Assembly: GCA_036675345.1 (NCBI GenBank)
Contig: JAKFFE010000019.1
Span: 248,001 to 312,000, forward strand
Direction of reading: 5' to 3'
From: JALYOC01 sp036675345
Lineage (GTDB): Bacteria; Myxococcota; Myxococcia; Myxococcales; Myxococcaceae
DNA length: 64,000 bases
Both the position numbers and the translations under genes were made by a program. A model generated the notes under the pieces. The model was given only the letters and a program-made list of their open reading frames with translations. It did not search any database and had not been told where the DNA came from. This document shows, one piece after another, positions 24,462 through 40,979 of the stretch (positions within the stretch are counted from its first letter, which is position 1; every line of letters begins with the position of its first letter).

Positions 24462-25652
24462 ATGTCCCTGAAACCTGAGGGGACCTACGCCTTGAACGCC
24501 CAGACCTCCGAACTCCCGACCTCCGCCGCCCCCCAGAAGAACTACGCGATCCAGAAATGGACCTCGATCCCGTTCTTCCTGGTGCATGCCGCGACCCTGC
24601 TGGCCTTCTACACCGGGGTCGGGGTCCGCGAGGTGGTGGTGTGCGTCGCGCTCTACTACGTGCGGATGTTCGCGATCACCGCCGGGTACCACCGGTACTT
24701 CGCGCACCGGGCCTACCAGACCAACCGGGTGTTCCAGTTCCTGATCGCGCTGCTGGGCACCACCGCGGCGCAGAAGGGCCCCCTGTGGTGGGCGGCGCAC
24801 CACCGTCACCACCACCGGGCCTCCGATCTTCCGGAGGACATCCACTCCCCGGTCCAGGACTCCTTCTGGTGGAGCCACGTGGGCTGGATCCTCAGCGACA
24901 AGTACGACGCCACGAACTTCGACGCGATCAAGGACTTCGCCCGCTTCCCGGAGCTGAGGCTGCTCAACCGCTTCCACCTGGTGCCGTCGATCGCGCTGGC
25001 GGTGGGGCTGTACTTCTGGGGCGGGCTGTCGATGCTGGTGTGGGGCTACTTCATCAGCACCGTGCTCCTGTGGCACGGCACCTTCACCATCAACTCGCTC
25101 TCACACGTGTTCGGCAAGCGCCGCTACAAGAGCACCGACGACAGCCGCAACAACTGGCTGCTGGCGATCATCACCTGCGGCGAGGGGTGGCACAACAACC
25201 ACCACTACCACCAGAACACCGCCAACCAGGGCTGGTTCTGGTGGGAGGTGGACTTCTCCTACTACGCCCTCAAGCTCCTCTCGGTCTTCGGGATCGTGAA
25301 GAAGCTGCGGTTGCCGCCGGAGGCGGTGCGGCTGGCCCACCTCAAGTACACCGAGGAGGAGCGGGTGGCCCTCAACGCGCCTGCCCGGAAGACCCCGGCC
25401 TCGATCGCCTCCGAGCTGGACCACGCAGCCTCTGCTCGCGCCGCCCGGGCTGCCGCCGCGCCGGCCCCGCAGGGGCTGGCCCACGCCGCCGCCGACATGG
25501 CGCACGCTGCCGGGGCCAAAGCCTCGGACATGGCACATGCGGCCTCGGACATGGCCCACGCCGCTGGCGCCCGGGTCTCCGCCGCGGTCTCCCAGGCCGC
25601 CGACGCGGTCCGCGGGGGCGGCGCTCCGCACCCGATCCTCAAGCGTCGGTAG
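24462..25652 (+). CDS. Acyl-CoA/acyl-lipid delta-9-type fatty acid desaturase with Ala-rich C-terminal tail
   Basis: About 396 residues. Three histidine boxes of membrane desaturases are visible: HRYFAHR, HHRHHHR and HNNHHYH. Hydrophobic segments flank them (FFLVHAATLLAFYTGV, FQFLIALLGTT, LVPSIALAVGLYFWGG). The diiron site introduces a cis double bond in acyl chains. The final 95 residues are Ala-rich with repeated DMAHAA and are absent from ordinary desaturases. The ATG at 24462 lacks a ribosome site; a TTG at 24492 follows a good AGGGGA and could be the real start, shortening the protein by 10 residues. Confidence 0.9.
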   Translation: MSLKPEGTYALNAQTSELPTSAAPQKNYAIQKWTSIPFFLVHAATLLAFYTGVGVREVVVCVALYYVRMFAITAGYHRYFAHRAYQTNRVFQFLIALLGTTAAQKGPLWWAAHHRHHHRASDLPEDIHSPVQDSFWWSHVGWILSDKYDATNFDAIKDFARFPELRLLNRFHLVPSIALAVGLYFWGGLSMLVWGYFISTVLLWHGTFTINSLSHVFGKRRYKSTDDSRNNWLLAIITCGEGWHNNHHYHQNTANQGWFWWEVDFSYYALKLLSVFGIVKKLRLPPEAVRLAHLKYTEEERVALNAPARKTPASIASELDHAASARAARAAAAPAPQGLAHAAADMAHAAGAKASDMAHAASDMAHAAGARVSAAVSQAADAVRGGGAPHPILKRR

Positions 25653-25672
25653 CGGGGTTCCTGCAGCAACCG

Positions 25673-25705
25673 ATGGCCACTGCTCTGCGGGCGGTGGCCA
25701 TTTTT
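25673..25705 (+). terminator. Rho-independent terminator after the desaturase
   Basis: An 11-bp stem ATGGCCACTGC (25673-25683) and GCGGTGGCCAT (25691-25701) with one G-U pair, a 7-base loop, and a run of five T (25701-25705). It lies 20 bp after the desaturase stop. Confidence 0.85.
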
Positions 25706-25802
25706 GCGTCCGGTGCCCCGCGGACCGTGGATGGCCCGGTCCGCGGCATCGCCGGTTCCGGCGCGAGGAAACCGCCGCCCGCTGCGGCGCGGGCCCGGTA
25801 GA

Positions 25803-26402
25803 GTGTCCGCCAAGGTCTTGGGGATCCCACGCACAGCACCCTCGGCGCCCGGCGCGCCGGCCCAGCCCTCCGACGAGGAGCTGATGGCCAGGTTCTGTTC
25901 CGGCGACTCCGCCGCCTTCGAGGCCCTGTACCGCCGCTACGCCGGCCTGTTGCACGGCCATCTGTGCCGACTGATCCGCTCACCCTCCGCGGCGGACGAT
26001 GCGCTGCAGCTGACCTTCGCCTCGGTGATCCGCAGCCGGGGCCGGTTCACCCCCGGAGCGCGGGTCAAACCCTGGCTGTACGCGATCGCCACCAACGCCG
26101 CCCGGGATCTCTTCCGACGCGGGCGCGGGGAGGAGCTGTCCACCCCCGAGCAGCTGGGCGCCTGGGCCGAGCCGGTGCAACCGGGCGTGCAGGACCGCGG
26201 CCTGGAGCTGCGGGTCCGCCGGGCGCTGGAGGCGCTGCCCCCGGCCCAGCGGGAGGCGATCATGCTGCACCGCTGGGAGGGACTCTCCTTTGCGGAGATC
26301 GCCGAGGTGGTAGGGGTCTCCGAGACCGCCGCCAAGGTCCGCGCCCACCGCGGCTACGAGCGGCTGCGCGAGCTGCTGGCGGATCTCAAGGAGGATGGAT
26401 GA
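25803..26402 (+). CDS. ECF-type RNA polymerase sigma factor
   Basis: 199 residues from the GTG at 25803. Region 2 is LYRRYAGLLHGHLCRLI through DDALQLTFASVIRSRGRF and KPWLYAIATNAARD; region 4 is ALEALPPAQREAIMLHRWEGLSFAEIAEVVG with the helix-turn-helix SETAAKVRAHRGYERLRE. It directs RNA polymerase to specific promoters, probably for an envelope or stress response. Its stop overlaps the start of the downstream membrane protein (ATGA), which is its likely anti-sigma factor. Confidence 0.92.
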   Translation: MSAKVLGIPRTAPSAPGAPAQPSDEELMARFCSGDSAAFEALYRRYAGLLHGHLCRLIRSPSAADDALQLTFASVIRSRGRFTPGARVKPWLYAIATNAARDLFRRGRGEELSTPEQLGAWAEPVQPGVQDRGLELRVRRALEALPPAQREAIMLHRWEGLSFAEIAEVVGVSETAAKVRAHRGYERLRELLADLKEDG

Positions 26403-27148
26403 GCCGCACCTGCGATCGGATCCTCCGGGAAGGGTCACCCCAGGGCCCGCTGTCGGCGGAGCTGGCCGAGCATGCCCGGGGCTGCCGGGACTGCACCGCC
26501 ACCCTGGAGACCTTTGCCCTGCTGGGTGGACCCGGCGCTCCGCCTCCGCCTCCACCGCTTGATCCGCGGCTGGATCCCTCGGGCCTGGGGAAGGCCCGAC
26601 CCTGGTGGGTGGCGGCGGCGCTGGCGGTCCTGCTGCTGTTGGCCACCGCCTTCGGAGCGGTGCTGGCCCTGGGCGTGCGCGGCGCTCCGGGTCACCCGCT
26701 GATGGGTGGGCTGACCGCCGCCTCGTTGCTGCTGCTGATCGCGGTGGGCACCTGGTCGGCGCTCTCTCCCCACGGGCGCCGGTTGCGGCTGATCACGGTG
26801 GGCCTGGCCGCGGTGGCGGCGCTGCTGATCGTGGCCGGGGCCACCGGCGAGGGGGGCGCCCTTCCCTTCTGGCGCGCCGGGCTGCCCTGTCTGGCCACCG
26901 AGGTGGGGGCGACCCTGCCCCTGCTGGCCCTGCTGCTCTGGCTTTTGACCCGCTCCTCGCCCGGGGCGCTCAAGGTGGTGGCGGCGGGACTGGCGGGCGG
27001 CGCGGCGGGGGTGTTTGCCCTCCACCTGCACTGCCCGGTCTCCACCGTCTCGCACCTGGTGGTGTTCCACCTGCTGCCCTGGGCGGTGCTGACCGGGGTG
27101 GCGCTGACCGTGCGCCGGTGGATGCGGACCCGCAGCTTCGCCCCGTAG
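26399..27148 (+). CDS. Zinc-motif polytopic membrane anti-sigma factor (NrsF/DUF1109-like)
   Basis: 249 residues. The N-terminal cytosolic part carries HARGCRDC, an H-x3-C-x2-C anti-sigma zinc motif. Six hydrophobic helices follow, beginning with VAAALAVLLLLATAF and ending with HLLPWAVLTGVALTV. This layout matches NrsF-type (DUF1109) anti-sigma proteins that hold an ECF sigma at the membrane. Translation is coupled to the sigma gene by ATGA. Signal unknown. The membrane anti-sigma role is inferred from the coupling and the zinc motif. Confidence 0.78.
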   Translation: MSRTCDRILREGSPQGPLSAELAEHARGCRDCTATLETFALLGGPGAPPPPPPLDPRLDPSGLGKARPWWVAAALAVLLLLATAFGAVLALGVRGAPGHPLMGGLTAASLLLLIAVGTWSALSPHGRRLRLITVGLAAVAALLIVAGATGEGGALPFWRAGLPCLATEVGATLPLLALLLWLLTRSSPGALKVVAAGLAGGAAGVFALHLHCPVSTVSHLVVFHLLPWAVLTGVALTVRRWMRTRSFAP

Positions 27149-27151
27149 GGT

Positions 27152-28774
27152 TCAGGCCGGAGGGCTGCGCGGCAGCCGCACCGTGAAGATCGATCCCTCG
27201 CCCAGCCGGCTGCGGGCAGTCACCTGTCCGCCGTGCGCGTCGATGATCTGCCGGACGATGTACAGCCCCAGGCCGAAGCCCCCGAAGTGGGTGGCGGAGA
27301 CGGCGCGCTCGAAGCGCTCGAACACCCGCTCCAGATCGTCCTCCGCGATCCCGATCCCCCGGTCCTCCACCTCCATCACCACCTGCTCTCCCTCGGCGCG
27401 CAGCCGAACCTCCACTGGCTGGCCGTTGCCATACTTGATGGAGTTGGACACCAGGTTGGTCACCACCTGGCCCAGCCGGGTGGAGTCCCAGTTCCCCTTC
27501 AGGTTTCCGTCACGGACCAGGCGCAGCTCGGACACCGTCTCCGGCCGCAGGGTCTCCAGCAGCTCCTCGGTCAGGCTCCCCAGGTCCAACGGCTCCAGGA
27601 GCAGCTCGAACTTGCCGATGCGCAGGCGGGAGAGGTCCAGCAGACGCTCCACCAGCACCCGCAGGCGGTCCGCGTGGCGCAAGGTCCGGCCCAGACGTTC
27701 GCGGGTCGCCGCGTCGGTGGCCCGGGCCAGCAGGCTCTCCAGCTGCAGCCGGAGCGGAGTGAGCGGGGTCCGCAGCTCGTGGGCGGCCACCGAGAGGAAC
27801 TCATCGCGCTCCCGCAGCTGCTCTTCGGCCTGCTCGCGCAAGACCCGCTCCGCCTCGGCGTCGGTCACTGCCGAGCCCAGCTGCTCTTCGGCCTCGCGGC
27901 GGACGATGGCCGTGGCCACCACGTTGGCCACCGTGCGGACGAAGTCCAGCATCTGCGGGGCAAAGGCCCCGGGGCGGTCGGAGTAGGCGGCGATCACCCC
28001 ATAGGCACGGGGCTCCGGACCTCCGGCACGGATCACCGCGCTGATCCCGCTGCGGATTCCCAAGGAGACCTGCAGCGGGGTGAGCTCGACCTCCGGATGC
28101 GCCTGGAAGTCGTCCACCACCGCTGCCTCCACCCCCAGGGCCCAGGAGGACAGGGACCGCGAGGCCCGGGCCAGCGGAACATCGTCCACCTCCGGCCAGC
28201 CGATGCCGGCGCGGCGCTGGAGCAGGGTGCCCTCCTCCACCAGCTGGCGGACCTCGCAGAACTCAGCGCCCAGGGTGTCGGCCACCACGTTGGCGGCGCG
28301 GTTCATCACCGGCTGCAGGTCGGGGGTGGACAGCGCGAACACCCCCAGCTGCGCCACCGAGCTCTCCTGGAGCGACCGGGTGCGCATCCGCTGCTCTGCG
28401 CGGATCCGATCGGTGATGTCCCGGGTGACCTTGGCGAACCCCACCAGCTGCCCGGCGGAATCGCGGACCGCGGTGATCAGCACGTTGGCCCAGAACCGGG
28501 AGCCATCCTTGCGCAGCCGCTCGCCCTCCTCCTCGTAGCTGCCTGTCTCCCGGGCAATCTTCAGCTCCCGGGCCGGCTTGCCGTCCTGCTTGTCCCCTTC
28601 GAGATAGAAGGTCGAGAAGTGGCGGCCGATGATCTCGTCGGCCTCGTAGCCCTTGAGTCGGCGGGCACCCTCATTCCAGCTGACCACGTTGCCCTCCGGA
28701 TCGAGCATGAAGATCGCGTAGTCCTTGACGCTGCGGACCAGTAGATCAAACGGCGCGGAGGGCGGGGGGGCCAT
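27152..28774 (-). CDS. PAS-GAF sensor histidine kinase (soluble)
   Basis: 540 residues. A PAS domain with PAC tail spans about 8-130 (KDYAIFMLDPEGNVVSWNEGA; TRDITDRIRAE). A GAF domain spans about 140-290. The kinase core has the phospho-His in SVAAHELRTPLTPL, N box NLVSNSIKYGN, G1 box DRGIGIAEDD, F box VFERFERA and G2 box GGFGLGLYIV. No TM segment and no receiver are present, so the response regulator is elsewhere. The start has no clear ribosome site. It is convergent with the anti-sigma gene and probably monocistronic. Confidence 0.93.
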   Translation of the reverse strand: MAPPPSAPFDLLVRSVKDYAIFMLDPEGNVVSWNEGARRLKGYEADEIIGRHFSTFYLEGDKQDGKPARELKIARETGSYEEEGERLRKDGSRFWANVLITAVRDSAGQLVGFAKVTRDITDRIRAEQRMRTRSLQESSVAQLGVFALSTPDLQPVMNRAANVVADTLGAEFCEVRQLVEEGTLLQRRAGIGWPEVDDVPLARASRSLSSWALGVEAAVVDDFQAHPEVELTPLQVSLGIRSGISAVIRAGGPEPRAYGVIAAYSDRPGAFAPQMLDFVRTVANVVATAIVRREAEEQLGSAVTDAEAERVLREQAEEQLRERDEFLSVAAHELRTPLTPLRLQLESLLARATDAATRERLGRTLRHADRLRVLVERLLDLSRLRIGKFELLLEPLDLGSLTEELLETLRPETVSELRLVRDGNLKGNWDSTRLGQVVTNLVSNSIKYGNGQPVEVRLRAEGEQVVMEVEDRGIGIAEDDLERVFERFERAVSATHFGGFGLGLYIVRQIIDAHGGQVTARSRLGEGSIFTVRLPRSPPA

Positions 28775-28918
28775 GAAGTGGATGCGGGCTCAGGTGGGGG
28801 AGGTAGGGTGGAGGGTCACCATCCCCCGGGCAGGAAAGGCTGGCGAACTTCACTGCGGTTGGCTGTTCAGTCAACGACGTGGCAGACGGGCGCAAGGATT
28901 GGGAACGGAACCTTGGTC

Positions 28919-29428
28919 TTAGTCCTGTTGATCACAGTCTGACGTCTGGAGGGCCACCGCCGGGCGGACCTGCTGGGTGGAGAGCGCCACCTGGTTCTCC
29001 TGGCGCCAGGCAGTCACCCAGGCGACCACATCCCGCAGATAGTTGTCGGTGTCGTTCTCGAAGGACGGCGCGTAGATGGGGAGGATCCGCTCCACCGTGT
29101 GCAGCGCGGCGTAGTTGGGGTCGTGGGCCAGCAGGCGGAACCAGTCGTGGATGCCGTCGTCCCAGCTGTCGTAGGCGCGGAACCCGTTGAACTCCCGGTA
29201 CTGGGGCACCCGCTGCGGGCTGGGGCGGCCGGTGTAACGGATGTTGCCGATGTTCCGGCTGGTCTGGGTGTCGCTGATCCGTCCCACCCAGCGCTTGTGT
29301 GCGCCGTACCAGGACTCGCGGCGGAAGAAGGCCAGCGCCCACGCCGGGTCGATGTTGAAGTGCCGGCCCCACCTCACGAAGGAGTCTCCGCTGCCGGCGG
29401 CGGGTGACTTTCCCGCCTCCAGGATCCG
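28919..29428 (-). pseudogene. C-terminal lysozyme-like (glucosaminidase) domain, separated by a frameshift from the gene upstream
   Basis: 169 residues in a frame different from the gene at 29374-30624. It begins with RILEAGKSPAAGSGDSFV, continues GRHFNIDPAWALAFFRRES and NIGNIRYTG, a lysozyme-like glucosaminidase fold. The catalytic Glu candidate is in FFRRESWYG. At the junction, LTAEQID of the upstream frame runs directly into this frame if one base (C) is restored at about 29428, giving the family-typical LTAEQIDRIL. So it is probably the C-terminal domain of one two-domain protein, cut by a one-base deletion or a sequencing error. Confidence 0.8.
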
Positions 29429-30624
29429 TCGATCTGCTCGGCGGTGAGGCTGAGGGTGCCCTTCATCGAGTGCTCGCCGTCGGGGATCCGGACCGAGGTC
29501 AGGTTCACCTGCGCGCCGGGGATGGTCCCGGTCAGCCCGCCCTCCCCTCCCAGCACCAGCGAGTCCAGCCCGGTGGGCAATCCGGCGAGTTGGACCTGGG
29601 GCCGGCAGCGGCCGCGACGCGCCGGCAGTTCGATCCACAGACCCGGGGATCCCTGGGCGCCCACCAGGCCGGGCCGGGTGAGGAAGGCCTTGAGCATCGG
29701 GGTGCCCACCCGCTCCGGCATCCGCCCGCGCGGGTCACGGACCAGGATGTTCCCCTGCGCGTCGTGGCCCACCGCCAGCACCAGCCGCCCGTGGGTGGGG
29801 GCGTCGGCGCCGCTGATCACCACCAGCCGACCGGTGCGAAGCACGGTGCGGATCGCCTCCACCTCCACCTCCAGCGGGGTGCCTTCTTCGAGGAAGTGCT
29901 CGGTGACGTCGGAGGAGCCGGTGAGATCTCGAAGCACCGCGGTGAGGGAGGGAATTGGCGTGGTCTGCCCTTCCGTCAGCCCGTAGGTCCGCTGCAGCTG
30001 GCGGATCAGCGCGGTGTCGTCACCCACTCCCAGGTCGGCGCCCAGGGCCCGGGCCAGCAGGGCGGCGATCGCGCCCGCGTCGTCTCCCATGCCGTCGGCG
30101 GGTGCTGCCCGTCGCAGGGAGGGGAAGCGCGCCGACGCCGCGCTCTCCAGCAATTGGCCGGAGATGTGCCGGGCGATCACCTCATCGTCCTGACCGGACT
30201 TGCGCAGCTCAGCCAGGGTCTTTCCGCCCGGAGAGTCCGGCGGAAGCCACGCTGCCTGTTCTCGCGCGTTGGGGTACCTCCCGAGGATCTGCAGATACGC
30301 GTCCACCACCAGGATCTGGTTGCGCTTCTGCGCCGACTGACTGGCGAGGATCGCCTTGCGGTCCTGCGCGGTCCGCTCGTCGGGACCGCCGGAGGAGATC
30401 ACCGCCCGGCCTCCGGAGATGGGGCGGGTCGAAGGAGCGGGGCGCGGAGGCGCGGGAGGAGCTGCCGGCTCCTGGAAGTAGAGCAGATACGCGGCGTAGA
30501 GCAGCAGCCCCGCCACCGCGAACCCGAGGGTGGCCACGAACCCCAACAGGAAGTGGCCGCGCGGTGGAGGGGAACGCTTCAAGCACGGGGAGTGTAGCCG
30601 CCCGGTGAAGGGCAGGGCACACAA
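29374..30624 (-). CDS. N-terminal part of a frame-disrupted membrane-anchored peptidoglycan-related protein
   Basis: About 416 residues as read. A TM segment (HFLLGFVATLGFAVAGLLLYAAYLL) near the N-terminus is followed by a Pro-rich linker and a helical module (ILGRYPNAREQAAWLPP) resembling DUF4214. Then a domain resembles C39-type Cys-peptidase folds (GRLVVISGADAPTHGRLVLA, ILVRDPRGRM) but without the expected catalytic Cys, so it may be inactive. It ends LTAEQID then 21 out-of-frame residues. The start is uncertain: TTG at 30624 (chosen, GGAG upstream) or TTG at 30582. Confidence 0.6.
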   Translation of the reverse strand: MCALPFTGRLHSPCLKRSPPPRGHFLLGFVATLGFAVAGLLLYAAYLLYFQEPAAPPAPPRPAPSTRPISGGRAVISSGGPDERTAQDRKAILASQSAQKRNQILVVDAYLQILGRYPNAREQAAWLPPDSPGGKTLAELRKSGQDDEVIARHISGQLLESAASARFPSLRRAAPADGMGDDAGAIAALLARALGADLGVGDDTALIRQLQRTYGLTEGQTTPIPSLTAVLRDLTGSSDVTEHFLEEGTPLEVEVEAIRTVLRTGRLVVISGADAPTHGRLVLAVGHDAQGNILVRDPRGRMPERVGTPMLKAFLTRPGLVGAQGSPGLWIELPARRGRCRPQVQLAGLPTGLDSLVLGGEGGLTGTIPGAQVNLTSVRIPDGEHSMKGTLSLTAEQIDGSWRRESHPPPAAETPS

Positions 30625-30663
30625 CTCCAGCTCCGGCGAGGGACCGCCGGAGCCAGACTGTGT

Positions 30664-31101
30664 TCAGAGCAGCTTCAGCGCCTCTTCCGGGAAGGCGCGG
30701 GCGTCCACCTTGGGGAACCAGTGCCGGACCTTGCCGTCCGGGCCGACGATCACCCCGATCCGCTTCGCGTTCTTGGCGCTGGCGTCGTCTGCCGCACCGT
30801 AGGCCACGCCCACCGCGCGGCTGGTGTCGCAGAGCAGCGGGAAGTTGAAGTCGAACTTCTTCACGAAGGCGGCGTTCTCCTCCGCGGTGTCGAAGCTGAC
30901 GCCCAGGATCTCCGCGTTCTTCCGCTGGAAGTCCGCCCGGTGGTCACGAAAGCCGCAACCCTCGGCGGTGCAGCCCGGCGTGTCCGCCTTGGGGAAGAAC
31001 CACAGCACCAGGTTCTTGCCCCGGTAGTCATTCAACGAGACGGGCTTGCCGGTGTGGTCGGAGCCGGAGAAGGCGGGAGCGGTATCACCTGGAGTGAGCA
31101 T
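30664..31101 (-). CDS. bcp: Thioredoxin-dependent peroxiredoxin, Bcp type
   Basis: 145 residues. Peroxidatic Cys in ADTPGCTAEGC, with a second Cys five residues later, the usual 1-Cys/atypical 2-Cys arrangement of Bcp (PrxQ) proteins. Flanking LWFFPKADTPGC is the family signature. It reduces organic and inorganic peroxides using thioredoxin, in the cytosol. The ATG at 31101 (MLTPGDTAPAF) is preferred to an upstream in-frame ATG, whose extension has no counterpart in the family. Contrast with the UGA-containing peroxiredoxin at 46.8-47.3 kb, which belongs to a different lineage. Confidence 0.92.
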   Translation of the reverse strand: MLTPGDTAPAFSGSDHTGKPVSLNDYRGKNLVLWFFPKADTPGCTAEGCGFRDHRADFQRKNAEILGVSFDTAEENAAFVKKFDFNFPLLCDTSRAVGVAYGAADDASAKNAKRIGVIVGPDGKVRHWFPKVDARAFPEEALKLL

Positions 31102-31325
31102 GGGAGTGGATTCCGTCCCACCCCGGTGAAACCCGGTAAGGGTTTCCGGGCCCGAGGCGGTCAGGTGTTCGACGTCGGACACAACGCCCCCTAGGATCGC
31201 CCGTTCTGAGCCCTTGGACCGAGCCTGCCTAGTCGCTACCCGACAGTTCTACCGTCCGGGAGATGGGCCCCCTTACCGTTTCAGCCGAAGGTTCGGGTAT
31301 TTGTACGCCCCCGCTTGCGCACCTC

Positions 31326-33056
31326 ATGACTGAACCTCTTCGAGTCGACATCCTCTGCGTGGACGACAACCTGAGCAACCTGCGCTCGGTGGAGGCGTTG
31401 CTGGGCGACCTGCAGGCCAACATCGTCCAGGCCCAGTCCGGCGACGATGCCCTGCGGCTGCTCCTCTCCCGCGACTTCGCGGTGATCCTCCTGGACGTCC
31501 AGATGCCGAACCTGGACGGCTTCGAGACCGCGCAGTTGATCCGCGCCCGCGAGCGCACCCGCCACGTCCCGATCATCTTCCTCACCGCGCTCAACCGCGC
31601 CGAGGTGAACGTGGTCAAGGGCTACGGCCTGGGCGCGGTGGACTTCCTGTTCAAGCCCCTGGTGCCGGAGATCCTCCGCTCCAAGGTGAACGTGTTCCTG
31701 GATCTGTACCGCCAGCGCAAGCAGGCCCAGCAGCAGGATGCGTTGCTGCGCGATCTGGAGCGGCGGGAGGCGGACCGGAAGCTGGAGCAGACCCGCCGCG
31801 AGTACGAGCAGTCCCTGCTCCGCGAGGAGATGGAGCGGGAGCGCAAGGTGAAGGAGGCGCTGGCCCAGCGCGCCGACGAGCTGAGCCAACTGGTGGCGCA
31901 GAAGGAGGAGGCGGAGCAGCGCAACCACCAACTGATCGAAGAGCTGCACGACCGGGACCGGCGCAAGGACGAGTTCCTGGCGATGCTGGCCCACGAGCTG
32001 CGCAACCCGATGGCGCCGATCCGCGCCTCGCTGGAGATCCTGCGTCAGCTGACCGCCCCCACCGAGGACAAGTCGCTGCGCGCCCTGGACACCGCCGACC
32101 GGCAGGTGGTCCACATGTGCCGGCTGGTGGATGACCTGCTGGACGTCTCCCGGATCACCCGCGGGAAGGTGGAGCTGCGCAAGGCGCAGATCACCCTCGC
32201 CGCCCTGGTGGAACAGGCAGTCCAGGCCGCCGAGCCGCTGGTGCGCGAGCGCAAGCACCTGTTGTCGGTCACCCTCCCCTCCGAGACCCTGTCCCTGCAG
32301 GTGGACGGCACCCGGCTGACCCAGGTGCTGGCCAATCTGTTGAACAACGCCGCCAAGTACACCGACCCGGGCGGCAGCCTCAGCCTGGGCGCGCGGGTGG
32401 TGGCCGGCCAGCTGGTGATCTCGGTGAAGGACAACGGGATCGGGATCTCCCCCCAGATGCTGGCCCAGGTGTTCGAGATCTTCGTCCAGGTGACGCCCAC
32501 CTCCGGGCGCGCTACCGGCGGGCTGGGCCTGGGGCTGACCCTGGTCAAGTCGCTGGTGGAGATGCACGACGGCCACGTGGAGGCCCACAGCGAGGGCCTG
32601 GGCCGGGGCAGCGAGTTCCTGATCCGCTTGCCGCTGCCTCCCCAGGCGCCGGCCACCGCCACCGAACGGTCCGCGGCGGCGCTGCGGAAGCTGCCGTCGC
32701 TGGACATCCTGCTGATTGAAGACAACCCGGACATCCGCAGCAGCATGCGCGATCTGCTGGAGCTCAACGGCCACCGGGTGGAAGAGGCCGAGAGCGGCGA
32801 GCAGGGCGTGGAGTTGGCCCTGCAGAGCCGCCCCAGCATCGCCCTGGTGGACATCGGTCTGCCGGGGATGGATGGCTACGGGGTGGCCGAGGCCCTGCGC
32901 CAGCGCGCCAACGGCCACTGCCCGCGCCTGGTGGCCCTGACCGGCTACGGAAACGCCGAGGCCAGCGAACGGGCCAAGGCCGCCGGCTTCGACGCCCACC
33001 TGGTCAAACCTGTCTCCTTTTCGGACCTCTCCAAGGTCCTGCTCACCCTGGTCTGA
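31326..33056 (+). CDS. Receiver-histidine kinase-receiver hybrid protein (soluble)
   Basis: 576 residues. An N-terminal receiver (about 10-125) has ILCVDDN and phosphoacceptor VILLDVQMPN. A coiled coil follows (about 140-215, MEREKK-rich), then the phospho-His in AMLAHELRNPMAPI, an ATPase with N box NLLNNAAKY, DNGIGISPQM and GLGLGLTLV, and a C-terminal receiver with LIEDNPD and ALVDIGLPG. No membrane segment. The gene lies 14 bp upstream of the poly-HAMP kinase on the same strand and may be co-transcribed, so the two may exchange phosphate in one network. Confidence 0.93.
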   Translation: MTEPLRVDILCVDDNLSNLRSVEALLGDLQANIVQAQSGDDALRLLLSRDFAVILLDVQMPNLDGFETAQLIRARERTRHVPIIFLTALNRAEVNVVKGYGLGAVDFLFKPLVPEILRSKVNVFLDLYRQRKQAQQQDALLRDLERREADRKLEQTRREYEQSLLREEMERERKVKEALAQRADELSQLVAQKEEAEQRNHQLIEELHDRDRRKDEFLAMLAHELRNPMAPIRASLEILRQLTAPTEDKSLRALDTADRQVVHMCRLVDDLLDVSRITRGKVELRKAQITLAALVEQAVQAAEPLVRERKHLLSVTLPSETLSLQVDGTRLTQVLANLLNNAAKYTDPGGSLSLGARVVAGQLVISVKDNGIGISPQMLAQVFEIFVQVTPTSGRATGGLGLGLTLVKSLVEMHDGHVEAHSEGLGRGSEFLIRLPLPPQAPATATERSAAALRKLPSLDILLIEDNPDIRSSMRDLLELNGHRVEEAESGEQGVELALQSRPSIALVDIGLPGMDGYGVAEALRQRANGHCPRLVALTGYGNAEASERAKAAGFDAHLVKPVSFSDLSKVLLTLV

Positions 33057-33070
33057 AGACTTTGCCCCCC

Positions 33071-40972
<7,902 letters not shown>

Positions 40973-40979
40973 GCCTTTC

